The notes beneath the pieces are model-generated. The model worked only from the letters and a program-made list of their open reading frames with translations, was not told where the DNA came from and ran no database searches. Position numbers and translations under genes: made by a program. A stretch of 41,238 bases of DNA from DASXTB01 sp036505615 (GTDB taxonomy: Bacteria > Acidobacteriota > UBA6911 > JACQSX01), in NCBI GenBank assembly GCA_036505615.1, contig DASXTB010000218.1, positions 1 to 41,238 on the forward strand, in the 5' to 3' direction. Every line of letters begins with the position of its first letter. Positions within the stretch are counted from its first letter, which is position 1. Below, one piece after another: positions 1-7,608 of the stretch.

Positions 1-1
1 C

Positions 2-412
2 ATCAAGAGCTTTCGGCGCGCTATCAGCTTGAACTCCAGCGTGGCATTTTTTTATTTGAATTTAGGAAACGCATATCTGGAGAAGAGGCAAAGCGACAAG
101 GCGATGAAAGCTTTCCACCAGGCGCTGGCGCTGGATCCCGAGGTGATGAGCCGCCAGGCGGGAGTAGGGGTGCAATCGGCATCTGTTCAATTTAACGACA
201 GCAAGCGCAACTATTTCCTGGCCAAGGTCTATGCGGAACGGGGAGAGAACAATATGGCGCTGGATTTCCTGAAGAAGGCCCTTGCCGGTGGTTTCACCGA
301 TTTTGAGAAGCTCAAGAAAGACAAGGAATTTGAAAGGCTCCGAAGAACAAAAGAGTTCAAAGAGCTGCTGGAAGAATACGGCGTGATTTTATCTCCAACT
401 CCGGGAGTCTAG
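2..412 (+). CDS. TPR-repeat protein, C-terminal part (5' end outside window)
   Basis: The reading frame is open from base 2, so the first in-frame start seen (TTG at 29) is probably internal and the gene begins upstream of the window. The visible part starts in the middle of a tetratricopeptide helix pair; the segment NLGNAYLEKRQSDKAMKAF followed by ALALDP is a textbook TPR with the usual Gly, Ala and Pro positions. A second, weaker TPR covers NYFLAKVYAERGENNMALDF. The last 40 residues are Lys/Glu-rich (KDKEFERLRRTKEFKELL), as often seen at the end of Acidobacterial TPR proteins. TPRs bind partner proteins; the N-terminal domains that would tell the role are missing. The class is certain, the function unknown. 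Confidence 0.85.
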   Translation: MKSFRRAISLNSSVAFFYLNLGNAYLEKRQSDKAMKAFHQALALDPEVMSRQAGVGVQSASVQFNDSKRNYFLAKVYAERGENNMALDFLKKALAGGFTDFEKLKKDKEFERLRRTKEFKELLEEYGVILSPTPGV

Positions 413-444
413 GCGGGTTTGTTCACAATTTTACCGCGGGCTAG

Positions 445-1305
445 ATGAGAACCATGTCGCGCTTGAAGTCCACACTTGACAGCTTCATTGACAGCTTCCG
501 ATACGAGGATCATCTGTCAAGAGATCCGGTCCAGTTTGTCTACCGATACAAAGATGATCGGGACCGCGAGATAGCGGCCCTGCTTTCCGCCGTATTCGCA
601 TACGGCAACGTAACGCAAATCCTCGGGAGTCTCGACCGGTTATTCTGCTTGATGGGAAACAGTCCTTTCCTATATGTGACAGGCTTCTCGCCGTCGCAGG
701 CTGTGCCGCTTCGGAGGTTTTACCATCGCTTTAACGACGGCCGGGACGTCGCCGCTTTGTGCCTGGCTTTGAAACGGTCACTGGAGGAGTTCGGATCGTT
801 GCAAAACTTGTTTCTTTCAAGCCACGATCCACAGGCACAAACGATCGAAGAGGGGCTGTCGCGCTTTGTGACAAACTTGTTGCACCGCATACCTTCGGAA
901 GTTTATCGCCGGAAGTCCTTGCCCCACGATGCGGGGGTCCGTTTTCTTCTCCCTTCTCCGGAATCGGGCAGCGCCTGCAAGCGAATGAATCTGTTCCTGC
1001 GCTGGATGGTGCGCCCGGGTCCGGTAGATTTCCGCATCTGGCAGGGAGTCCAGCCGCGCCAACTGGTGTTGCCCGTGGACACGCACATTGCCCGCATTGG
1101 CCGCTACATCGGACTGACGCGGCGAGCTAACATCGGGTGGAGGATGGCTCTGGAAATGACCGATGCGCTTCGTTCCCTCAACCCGGAGGACCCGGTACGC
1201 TACGATTTCGCCCTCTGTCATCTGGGAATCATGCGGGGCTGTCCGGCAAAATACAATCCAGTCAAGTGCCACGTGTGTCCAATACAGCAGATATGCACGC
1301 TCTAG
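445..1305 (+). CDS. TIGR02757 family protein (HhH-GPD-like, probable Fe-S cluster)
   Basis: The 286-residue protein matches my memory of the uncharacterised TIGR02757/DUF2400 family, which resembles base-excision DNA glycosylases of the endonuclease III type. Visible support is the DREIAALLSAVFAYGNV block near residue 50, the LVLPVDTHIARIGR block near residue 210, which matches the conserved Asp region of helix-hairpin-helix glycosylases, and a C-terminal cysteine set C266-X8-C275-X2-C278-X5-C284. That set is close to the endonuclease III [4Fe-4S] motif C-X6-C-X2-C-X5-C. A role in DNA repair is therefore plausible but not shown for the family. ATG 445 has no clear ribosome-binding site, and the ATG at 454 is an equally good start. 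It begins 32 bp after the TPR gene on the same strand. Confidence 0.85.
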   Translation: MRTMSRLKSTLDSFIDSFRYEDHLSRDPVQFVYRYKDDRDREIAALLSAVFAYGNVTQILGSLDRLFCLMGNSPFLYVTGFSPSQAVPLRRFYHRFNDGRDVAALCLALKRSLEEFGSLQNLFLSSHDPQAQTIEEGLSRFVTNLLHRIPSEVYRRKSLPHDAGVRFLLPSPESGSACKRMNLFLRWMVRPGPVDFRIWQGVQPRQLVLPVDTHIARIGRYIGLTRRANIGWRMALEMTDALRSLNPEDPVRYDFALCHLGIMRGCPAKYNPVKCHVCPIQQICTL

Positions 1306-1360
1306 GGCGCGAAGTCGCCTTGTCCTGGTTTGCCGAAGAAATTGTTGGTGGTCAGTCCAG

Positions 1361-1651
1361 TTACTCGGATACCTCGCGGTGCTGCTTTAGAAATTGTTGC
1401 AGACGCTCTTTGACAGGGGCGGGGATCTGCACTCTCTGTTCCCGCAAATCCTGGATCAGCTTGACCGTGGAATTATAGGTGCGCAGGAATCTCTCGCACT
1501 CTGTGCAGGCTTTAAAATGAGCCTCCATCTCGGTTTGGTCGCGCGGAGAAAGGTGGTGCTCCAGATAATCAATCAGCAGCTTAACGACGGCTTTGCATTC
1601 AATCACAGAATCGGTTTCGCCCAACAGACTTTGCAGACGCGATTTAATCAC
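1361..1651 (-). CDS. Zinc-finger (zf-HC2) anti-sigma factor-like protein
   Basis: A short protein whose core is ECKAVVKLLIDYLEHHL followed by HFKACTEC. Cys, then His-X3-Cys-X2-Cys is the zinc-binding pattern of zf-HC2 anti-sigma domains, which hold ECF sigma factors inactive. It has no transmembrane helix, so it would act in the cytoplasm. It lies directly downstream of an ECF sigma gene on the same strand, the usual partner arrangement. The start is uncertain. The frame stays open up to TTG 1690, but that stretch translates a palindromic repeat (1658-1679). GTG 1651 has AGGAG immediately before it, closer than ideal, and a GTG about 20 codons further in, just before the zinc motif, is also possible. 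Confidence 0.75.
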   Translation of the reverse strand: MIKSRLQSLLGETDSVIECKAVVKLLIDYLEHHLSPRDQTEMEAHFKACTECERFLRTYNSTVKLIQDLREQRVQIPAPVKERLQQFLKQHREVSE

Positions 1652-1657
1652 TCTCCT

Positions 1658-1679
1658 GAGACGGCCCTCAGGCCGTCTC
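1658..1679. repeat. Short palindrome GAGACGGCC-CTCA-GGCCGTCTC (family G, copy 1)
   Basis: Two perfect 9-nt arms around a 4-nt loop, with flanks CTC/TCTCC that extend the family resemblance. A near-identical hairpin is at 26976-26997 and a degenerate copy at 35218-35243. Here it sits between the ECF sigma stop and the anti-sigma start, so it would form a hairpin in the operon mRNA just before the anti-sigma start codon and could modulate the ratio of the two proteins. There is no U-run, so it is not a classical terminator. Confidence 0.75.
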
Positions 1680-1783
1680 TCCGCTCCCAAAATGCAGGCA
1701 CTTCAGAGAGACGCCCCGCTGGAGTACTGCATCTGTCCTGCGACCAATAATAATGCTCAACTAAGGGCGATGGATTCAAGTTT

Positions 1784-2440
1784 TTAGTGCACTGAAGGGC
1801 GCTTCTGTTCCTGGCGCGCCATAAATCTGCTGATGGTGCGGTGGATAATGAGGCGGCCCCGATGCAAGCGCGATTTTACCGCAGGAATGGAGATCTTGAG
1901 AATCTGACTGATCTCTTCCAGAGTAAAGCCATCCATGTCGCGCAACTGGACAACCGTCCGGTAAATTTCCGGAAGCTTAGCGATGGCCCGCCGCACCACC
2001 TCCTGGACTTCCTTGCGGATGAGAATGTTCTCTGCGTTGCGAGACCAGTCGGTCACTGGAAATTCCACGGACTCCGATCTTTCCATGCTTCCAGCCGACA
2101 TCCAGTCTTCCAGCGAAACGGCAGCGGGGCGGTGTTTCTTCTGTTCCCGCAACTTCATCAAAGCGGTATTTACGGCAATCTTATAAAGCCAGGGAGAGAG
2201 CCTTTCCGCGTCGCGAAAGGAGTCAATTTTACGGAAAACTTTCAGAAACACGTCTTGCAAAACTTCTTCCGCGTCCTGTGGATTCCGGGTGTATTGCAGC
2301 ACCAGGTAATACACTTTGCCGCCGTAGTTTTGAATCAATTGCTCCAATGCGGCTTCATTGCCTGCTTTCATGCCCTGCACGAGAATTCGCTCTCGTTCGG
2401 CTGCATTGGCTGTGGCGTTTTCACTTATCTGGTTTTTCAT
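1784..2440 (-). CDS. ECF-type RNA polymerase sigma factor
   Basis: The protein is about 218 residues with the two-domain layout of extracytoplasmic-function sigma factors. Region 2 is seen in QNYGGKVYYLVLQYTRN then DAEEVLQDVFLKVFRKI and FRDAERLSPWLYKIAVNTA. Region 4 is seen in AIAKLPEIYRTVVQLRD then FTLEEISQILKISIPAVKSRLHRGR, with a clear helix-turn-helix. ATG 2440 was chosen over GTG 2464 because GAGGA lies 7 nt before it and because it overlaps the stop of the upstream TetR gene as ATGA. That overlap implies translational coupling. The next gene downstream is its probable zf-HC2 anti-sigma factor. It would redirect RNA polymerase to a stress regulon whose signal is unknown. The C-terminus is Gln/Arg/Lys-rich. 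Confidence 0.95.
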   Translation of the reverse strand: MKNQISENATANAAERERILVQGMKAGNEAALEQLIQNYGGKVYYLVLQYTRNPQDAEEVLQDVFLKVFRKIDSFRDAERLSPWLYKIAVNTALMKLREQKKHRPAAVSLEDWMSAGSMERSESVEFPVTDWSRNAENILIRKEVQEVVRRAIAKLPEIYRTVVQLRDMDGFTLEEISQILKISIPAVKSRLHRGRLIIHRTISRFMARQEQKRPSVH

Positions 2441-3069
2441 TGCGTGTTCCTCTTTCCGAGCCACTGTGCAGAACCCGAAGCGTCAATCGGTCCGCGTCGG
2501 AGCGTGCTCAAATACTGTTTGAGCTGCCGAAAACACTGCCGCATCGGGGTGATGCTCTTGTGAACCTTGGCCAACATGATGCCGCCCTCCACGACGGCGA
2601 CAATGAACTGGGAAACTTCCTCCAAATCGACTCCCTCGACGAGTTCGCCGGCAGCGTCCTTGAGCAAGCTTTGAAACAACTGAGCCATTCCCCGGAAGAT
2701 CTCCTCCAGCCGCTGGCGAAATCCCTCGTGCAGGTCGCTCAGCTCCAGAGCCATGTTTCCGAAAGGACAACCGCCGCAGCACTGGGCTTTGGCCTGCTCG
2801 CTATCGAGAGCATCGATGACTCGAATCATTTTGTTAAAGGGCGTGTCCGCTGATGCCTGAATGGGAGCCAGGCAGCGGCGATGAAACTCCCCGATCAGGT
2901 GCTCGAGAACAGCAAAACCAAGTTCTTCTTTGCTCTTAAAATAAAAGTAAAAGTTGCCCTTTTTTACTCCCGTCCGTTGCAAAATGTCGTCGATGGATGT
3001 ATTGTTAAACCCTTTAAGATGAATTATTTGAGATGCCGCCTCGATGATCTGCTCTCTCTTTTCCGACAT
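2437..3069 (-). CDS. TetR/AcrR-family transcriptional repressor
   Basis: A 210-residue protein with an N-terminal TetR DNA-binding domain: EQIIEAASQIIHLKGFNNTS, then the recognition helix TGVKKGNFYFYFKSKEEL around residues 33-50. The C-terminal ligand domain carries QCCGGCPFGNMALEL near residues 96-110, a Cys-Pro-[FL]-Gly-Asn motif common in a TetR subgroup that responds to electrophiles or quinones. The three close cysteines (97, 98, 101) could be redox-sensitive, which is inference. A sigma70-type promoter and a perfect 16-bp palindrome sit immediately upstream, so autoregulation is very likely. It is the first gene of a three-gene operon, with its TGA overlapping the ATG of the sigma factor. 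Pairing TetR with an ECF sigma in one coupled transcript is uncommon. Confidence 0.95.
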   Translation of the reverse strand: MSEKREQIIEAASQIIHLKGFNNTSIDDILQRTGVKKGNFYFYFKSKEELGFAVLEHLIGEFHRRCLAPIQASADTPFNKMIRVIDALDSEQAKAQCCGGCPFGNMALELSDLHEGFRQRLEEIFRGMAQLFQSLLKDAAGELVEGVDLEEVSQFIVAVVEGGIMLAKVHKSITPMRQCFRQLKQYLSTLRRGPIDASGSAQWLGKRNTQ

Positions 3070-3078
3070 AGGGTACTG

Positions 3079-3094
3079 TACCGACCGGTCGGTA
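3079..3094. promoter_or_regulatory. TetR operator, perfect 16-bp palindrome TACCGACCGGTCGGTA
   Basis: A perfect inverted repeat lies 10 bp upstream of the TetR start codon. ACCGACCGGTCGGT is a classic form of TetR-family operators. Its left edge on the minus strand touches the last base of the -10 box, so bound repressor would cover the transcription start and block the operon. No second copy was noticed in the window. Confidence 0.85.
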
Positions 3095-3122
3095 TATTAG
3101 CACCCCCCGCGAGTGTTGTCAA
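3094..3122 (-). promoter_or_regulatory. Sigma70-type promoter of the TetR-sigma-anti-sigma operon
   Basis: On the minus strand, TTGACA (3122-3117), a 17-nt spacer and TAATAT (3099-3094). The -35 box is perfect, the -10 matches at four of six positions and the spacing is optimal. The predicted start falls inside the operator palindrome, and the leader is about 20 nt. Confidence 0.8.
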
Positions 3123-3200
3123 ACCGAATCTTTTGGTAGCGAACATTGGACCGAAATCGCTTTCAGGCCCGGTTTTCGCTTCGTTACAATGTAACTACGA

Positions 3201-3878
3201 ATGAGCTCGACTCAGATTTCAGCGCTGCTTGTGATCGTGATCTTGTCGACAGGCGTGTTTAGGGCGCAAGAAGCCCAACCGCAACCGGTAAAAGTCCCTG
3301 AAATCCGGCAGGAAGACCTCAATTCTTATCTCGCTTTTGTGCGCCATCGGGATACTCCTTTTGCCGGAGAGGAGAACTTTGCGAGTTTGGTGCGCAGCAG
3401 TTTCGATCGCGTCTACCTCCACCAGATGCGAGGTGGCTTTTATCTCAAACCTTCACCAAGCAGGGTGATGAAGCAAATTCAAGAGATTTTCAGTGAAGTG
3501 GACGCCAGCAGGCAATCATTGCGGCTATTACGCGGAGACAGCGGCACGCCTGGCCGGAAGGAAATGCACCGAATCATGGAGCGATTCGATCACTCGGCAC
3601 ACACCGTGCAGTCGGCGTTCCAGGAATATTTCAATGAGTTAAATCGAGGACCGATGAGCGTCCAGATTCCTCAGTTATCGGACATCGATCTGCAATGGAA
3701 ATTCTATTTAGTGCGAATGGATCAATGTTTTGGCATGCTGGCGGATCAACTGGAGCAATATTTCTTCAAAACGGAACCGGGGCGCGCCAGCGTGCAGGAC
3801 TATCAGAATCCAGGGATCGCTACGATCACAAAAACAATCCGCGAGATCACACACGTTTACCGCAGCAAGCTGCGGTAA
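3201..3878 (+). CDS. Secreted protein of unknown function
   Basis: I do not recognise a family. The first 22 residues (SALLVIVILSTGVF then RAQEAQ) form a signal peptide with a probable cleavage site after FRA. The mature part of about 200 residues is mainly helical, rich in Gln, Arg and Phe, with one cysteine and no repeats. A periplasmic or secreted location is likely. Upstream lies TTACAAT about 15 nt before the ATG; if it is the -10 box, the transcript would be almost leaderless. The gene is divergent from the TetR operon, with 131 bp between, and is followed at 20 bp by the DUF72 gene, so the two may be co-transcribed. Confidence 0.75.
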   Translation: MSSTQISALLVIVILSTGVFRAQEAQPQPVKVPEIRQEDLNSYLAFVRHRDTPFAGEENFASLVRSSFDRVYLHQMRGGFYLKPSPSRVMKQIQEIFSEVDASRQSLRLLRGDSGTPGRKEMHRIMERFDHSAHTVQSAFQEYFNELNRGPMSVQIPQLSDIDLQWKFYLVRMDQCFGMLADQLEQYFFKTEPGRASVQDYQNPGIATITKTIREITHVYRSKLR

Positions 3879-3898
3879 ACAAGTCGACTTAAAAAGAG

Positions 3899-4777
3899 AT
3901 GATCTATTTCGGGCCGGCCGGCTGGATCTACCGTGATTGGCAGGAAATTTTTTACCCGCGAAAGAAGGGCAAAGGATTTGACCCACTCTCCTTTACGGCG
4001 CAGTATTTTGATACGGTAGAGATCAACAGTTCCTTTTATCACCCTCCAGCGCCCCAGTCGGCCGCCAAATGGACCCAGCGTGTCCAATCCAATCCCAAAT
4101 TCAGATTCACCGCCAAAGCATGGCAGAAGCTCACACACGAGAGAGATTATAGCCAGCAAGATGTTGATCTGTTTCGCCAGTCCATCGAACCTGTCGCGGC
4201 GGCATCGAAGCTGGGCGCGCTTCTGCTGCAATTTCCGTGGTCCTTCAGAAACCAGGAGGAAAACCGGGCCTACCTTGAGAAACTGGTGCGCTCTCTGCGC
4301 GACTACCCCTTAGTGCTCGAGGTTCGCCATAGCTCTTGGAATGAGATGGGCACATTCGATTTTTTGAGAGAGATGGGCGTTGGCTTTTGCAATATCGACC
4401 AGCCGGTGATTGGAAAGTCGCTCCGCCCGACGGCAGTGGTGACGTCGCCTGTTTCCTATTTCCGGATGCATGGAAGAAACTACAAGAACTGGTTCCGCGA
4501 CGAATCCGACGTCAACGAGCGTTATGATTATCTTTACAATTCCGAGGAACTGCAACAGGCGGGAGAGTTAATTGAAACAATTGCCGAAAGGTCCAGAGAA
4601 ACCTACGCGATCTTAAACAATCATCGCAATGCCCAGGCCGCGGCCAACGCTCTGGAACTGAAGAGCCGCGTCACTGGCAAGAAAGTGGCCGCACCGGAAA
4701 GCCTGTTAGAACGATATCCGCATCTTAAACAGTTCGCCGAGCCAGGAGAAGCTTCACAAGAAAGGCTGTTTCAGTAA
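3899..4777 (+). CDS. DUF72 (YecE-like) family protein
   Basis: The 292-residue length fits the DUF72 family, a TIM-barrel-like fold of unknown biochemical role. Diagnostic blocks are GPAGWIYRDW at the N-terminus, FDTVEINSSFYHPP near residue 38, FRFTAKAWQKLTH near residue 64, GALLLQFPWSF near 105, VLEVRHSSW near 140, SYFRMHGR near 190, and YAILNNHRNAQAAANALEL near 238, where family members usually read FNNH-x-x-G-x-A. All barrel-strand motifs are there, so the gene looks intact. The ATG is 20 bp after the preceding gene and has AAAGAGATG context. No substrate can be inferred from neighbours. Confidence 0.92.
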   Translation: MIYFGPAGWIYRDWQEIFYPRKKGKGFDPLSFTAQYFDTVEINSSFYHPPAPQSAAKWTQRVQSNPKFRFTAKAWQKLTHERDYSQQDVDLFRQSIEPVAAASKLGALLLQFPWSFRNQEENRAYLEKLVRSLRDYPLVLEVRHSSWNEMGTFDFLREMGVGFCNIDQPVIGKSLRPTAVVTSPVSYFRMHGRNYKNWFRDESDVNERYDYLYNSEELQQAGELIETIAERSRETYAILNNHRNAQAAANALELKSRVTGKKVAAPESLLERYPHLKQFAEPGEASQERLFQ

Positions 4778-4829
4778 CAGCTTAGGCGGGCGCGCGCTCC
4801 CGTAAAGCCGGACTCATGTTGGGCCATTT

Positions 4830-5267
4830 TCAGGCGTTATCTACAGGCGATTCGTAGTCCTTCAAGAGAAGAATCGAGCCGCGAGTCTTTGCCTTGCGGT
4901 AGTAACGTTCATCTGCAGTGATGAACACTGCTCTTTCCTGCATGGCCAGGGCGTGGTAGCTCGCATCATAGTACGTGACGCCAAAATCCAGAGCCATTTT
5001 GATGGTCAGGTGAGCGGTTCGCCGGAACGGTTCGATTACACGGAAATCCTGATCCAGAAGAAAATCGAGATTTCTCAGCGATTCCTTCAGATCGGCCTTC
5101 AGGACCAGCACATTAGCCACTTCATAGAGCCACAGGTGGTGCGTTACGATGTCCAGCAAGCCGTCTGCAAAATCGTGAAACACGGAAAGCGCAGATCCTT
5201 CATCTTCTCCTTCTTCGCGTAGCACCCACTTCAGGATGACCGAAGCGTCGGGGACAACGGTCCTCAC
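4830..5267 (-). CDS. PIN-domain ribonuclease toxin (VapC-like)
   Basis: A 145-residue PIN domain. The four acidic positions expected of a Mg-dependent RNase are visible: Asp in VVPDASVILKW at the N-terminus, Glu in LWLYEVANVL near residue 49, Asp in TYYDASYHALA near 100 and Asp in FITADERYY near 117. The GTG start overlaps the stop of the upstream gene as GTGA, as is typical of antitoxin-toxin pairs. The VapC label rests on fold and gene order; the RNA target (tRNA or rRNA in known cases) cannot be read from the sequence. The gene appears intact, unlike the second PIN gene at 37085. Confidence 0.88.
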   Translation of the reverse strand: MRTVVPDASVILKWVLREEGEDEGSALSVFHDFADGLLDIVTHHLWLYEVANVLVLKADLKESLRNLDFLLDQDFRVIEPFRRTAHLTIKMALDFGVTYYDASYHALAMQERAVFITADERYYRKAKTRGSILLLKDYESPVDNA

Positions 5268-5506
5268 TGGCGTCCTCTTCTTAACTCGCGGAGAACCTTG
5301 ACAATCTCTCCGGGTGGGACTTTGCTGGCCCCTTTTCGCAAGCGCAGGAGATTTTCGAATTCGCCTTTCCGCTTTATTCTCTGCAATTCCTTACGAGTTG
5401 CCTCGTTGACTACCTGGCTTCGCTTCCCTTCAGGAATGATTTCTCTTAGTTCACGGGCCACGTCATCGGAAAAGACGATGTTCAGTCTGTGTGTACGCAC
5501 ATACAC
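5264..5506 (-). CDS. Ribbon-helix-helix type antitoxin (VapB-like)
   Basis: An 80-residue basic protein. Residues 8-42 (LNIVFSDDVARELREI, then GKRSQVVNEATRKEL) fit a ribbon-helix-helix DNA-binding domain: one short beta strand, a loop with Gly-Lys-Arg-Ser, then an amphipathic helix. The tail is Arg/Lys-rich and would wrap the toxin. It precedes the PIN gene with a 4-bp overlap. The start is GTG 5506; GTG 5500 is an alternative and neither has a strong ribosome-binding site. The region around the start (TGTGTACGCACA) is a partial palindrome and could be the autoregulatory site, which is weak evidence. Only 33 bp separate it from the DUF62 gene upstream. Confidence 0.8.
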   Translation of the reverse strand: MYVRTHRLNIVFSDDVARELREIIPEGKRSQVVNEATRKELQRIKRKGEFENLLRLRKGASKVPPGEIVKVLRELRRGRQ

Positions 5507-5539
5507 ATCTTATTACATACATCACGAGCCCGTCCAGCA

Positions 5540-6325
5540 CTACGCCAGGTGCACCAAGACCTCGGCACCTCGCTGCACCTGCATTAGTTTGGCAGCGGAA
5601 TTTTTCTGTACTCCGATTTCATAGAAACCGGCGCTCCCTATCACCGCAAACGGTTCTCCCGGATTCGCTTCAGCATAGTTGTTGACGACGCGGGGAACTT
5701 CCTTTCCACCAACTGAGAATTTGCCCGGGTTCCCGATCTTTTCCAGTTCGGTTGCGGCGATGTTGGTAATCAGGTTGCCAAACTTGTCGATGTGCAGAAC
5801 CATCCCCTGGACAACGCGGTCGGCAGTTTTTTTCAACTTGGGAGGCGTTAACCTCACGTAATCCTTGATCTCCTCCCCGAACTTTGCAATTTCAATGCCA
5901 CGGGAGAGCCAGGCGGCGACAGGGCCGAAAACATCGCGCCCGTGAAATGTCTGGCTCACGGGCCTCCGAAAGTAGTGCTCGGCGGTAATTGAGATTACCC
6001 GACCGACTGACTCACTTTCGTAGATCAGAGAAAAAACTCCATTGTCGGGCCCCACAAAATAATAATTCTCCGTCGCCACAATCAGGGGCCGTCTCTTGGA
6101 GCCCACTCCCGGATCGACTACTACCAGATGAATAGTGCGCGGAGGAAACGCTTCATAGGCGCAACGAAGTGTGAAAGCAGCTTCCAGAATGTCGTGGGAG
6201 CTTACCTGATGCGAAATGTCAATAATGTCCAAATCGGGATTGACGGAGAGAATGGCCCCTTTCATTGCGCCGACAAAGTACTCGCGCAGCCCAAAGTCAC
6301 TAATCAGCGATATTACCGGACGCAT
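5540..6325 (-). CDS. S-adenosyl-L-methionine hydrolase (DUF62; SAM hydroxide adenosyltransferase)
   Basis: A 261-residue member of the family that splits SAM into adenosine and methionine and is related to fluorinase and chlorinase. Diagnostic blocks are ISLISDFGLREYFVGAMKG at the N-terminus (Asp and Thr/Tyr contacts for SAM), DIIDISHQVSSHDI near residue 34, HLVVVDPGVGS near 66 (the invariant DPGVG), VGPDNGVFSLI near 91, FHGRDVFGPVAAWL near 127 with the Arg-Asp-x-Phe motif of the hydroxide-dependent branch, and DKFGNLITNI near 180. The long halogenase loop is not evident, so hydrolase is much more likely than halogenase. It is divergent from nifS. Confidence 0.93.
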   Translation of the reverse strand: MRPVISLISDFGLREYFVGAMKGAILSVNPDLDIIDISHQVSSHDILEAAFTLRCAYEAFPPRTIHLVVVDPGVGSKRRPLIVATENYYFVGPDNGVFSLIYESESVGRVISITAEHYFRRPVSQTFHGRDVFGPVAAWLSRGIEIAKFGEEIKDYVRLTPPKLKKTADRVVQGMVLHIDKFGNLITNIAATELEKIGNPGKFSVGGKEVPRVVNNYAEANPGEPFAVIGSAGFYEIGVQKNSAAKLMQVQRGAEVLVHLA

Positions 6326-6447
6326 GTTTCCTCTTGGCGACGCCCTATCTTAACTCTTAATTCTCAACTAATGAACTTTTGTGAATAGTCCGGGTTAACT
6401 GTTCTATACTGGAAGAGACAGATCACAATTTGATTTTGCGCCAGACT

Positions 6448-7608
6448 ATGCGTCCTGTATATCTCGACAATTCCGCTACCACTCCTGTGGATCCCCGTGT
6501 TGTGGAGGCAATGTTGCCTTTTTTCACCGAGGTCTTCGGTAATGCCTCCTCCATCCATACTTTCGGCCAGCAGGCACGTGCAGCGGTGGAAGATGCTAGA
6601 GAAAAACTAGCTGATCTTGTGGGAGCCAACGCCAGGGAATTGGTTTTCACGAGCGGCGGCACCGAGGCGGACAACACCGCACTGCGGGGCGTAGCCCTTC
6701 AGTTCCGCGAAAAGGGCAACCACATTATTACCACGAAGATCGAACATCCGGCGATCTTAAGTACCTGCCGAGCGCTGGAAGGCGAAGGATTTCAGGTCTC
6801 TTACCTGCCGGTAGATTCCACTGGACTGGTCGATCTTGCGAGGCTCACAGAAGCAATAACCCCACAGACCATAATGATCTCGGTAATGAATGCCAACAAT
6901 GAGATCGGCACCACCCAGCCCTTGCCAGAAATCTGCGCGCTGGCGCACGAGCGGGGCATCCTGGTCCATTCCGACTGCGTCCAATCACTGGGGAAAATCG
7001 CGATTAATCTGAAACAGCTTCCACTGGATCTGGCATCGTTTTCGGGACACAAGATTCACGCCCCCAAGGGAATTGGGGCACTCTTTGTGCGTAAGAATGT
7101 AAGGTTTCAGCCCTTCATGATGGGAGGAACTCACGAACGCAAGAGGCGGGCCGGAACGGAAAATGTTTCTGGGATCGTTGGATTCGGGAAAGCGGCCGAA
7201 CTGGCCGCACAATACATGCCCGAAATGTCCAAGCGGGTAAAGGATCTGCGCGATCGTTTGGAATCAAATCTGTTGCAGATACCTGGCACCATCAGGAACG
7301 GCCATACTGTCTATCGTGTTCCCAATATCTGCAATCTCAGTTTCGACCATACAGAGGGAGAGGGATTGTTGATTTCACTCGATCTGGAAGGAATTGCTGT
7401 TTCCACTGGGGCCGCCTGCTCCTCCGGATCGCTGGAACCTTCCCATGTCCTGATGGCTCTGGGGCGCGACAAGCGAGACGTTCACGGATCGCTGCGTTTC
7501 AGCTTCAGCCGCATGAACACTGATGAAGATGTAGACCGCGTGTTGGAAGTACTCCCCTCAATCGTGGAAAGAATGCGGGCGATGAGTCCTTCCTACTCGG
7601 CTGACTGA
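6448..7608 (+). CDS. nifS: Cysteine desulfurase, NifS/IscS type
   Basis: A PLP enzyme that takes sulfur from cysteine for Fe-S clusters and thiolated molecules. Motifs, counted from ATG 6448: YLDNSATTPVDPRV at the start, SGGTEADNTALRG near 69-81, KIEHPA with the PLP-stacking His100, HSDCVQSLG with Asp176, SFSGHKIHAPKG with the PLP Lys202, and the catalytic loop GAACSSGS with Cys324. The short Cys loop marks the NifS/IscS group rather than SufS. A TTG at 6430 is in frame with GGAAGAG further upstream, but family members begin just before YLDNSATT, so ATG 6448 was chosen. It overlaps the scaffold gene by one base (TGATG), so the two are coupled. TATACT at about 6405 could be a -10 box. Confidence 0.95.
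   Translation: MRPVYLDNSATTPVDPRVVEAMLPFFTEVFGNASSIHTFGQQARAAVEDAREKLADLVGANARELVFTSGGTEADNTALRGVALQFREKGNHIITTKIEHPAILSTCRALEGEGFQVSYLPVDSTGLVDLARLTEAITPQTIMISVMNANNEIGTTQPLPEICALAHERGILVHSDCVQSLGKIAINLKQLPLDLASFSGHKIHAPKGIGALFVRKNVRFQPFMMGGTHERKRRAGTENVSGIVGFGKAAELAAQYMPEMSKRVKDLRDRLESNLLQIPGTIRNGHTVYRVPNICNLSFDHTEGEGLLISLDLEGIAVSTGAACSSGSLEPSHVLMALGRDKRDVHGSLRFSFSRMNTDEDVDRVLEVLPSIVERMRAMSPSYSAD

Noticed and set aside
5540..6325. Fluorinase or chlorinase (halogenating) activity for the DUF62 protein
   Set aside because: The hydroxide-type RDVFGP motif is present and no halogenase-specific loop is evident; SAM hydrolysis is the better call.
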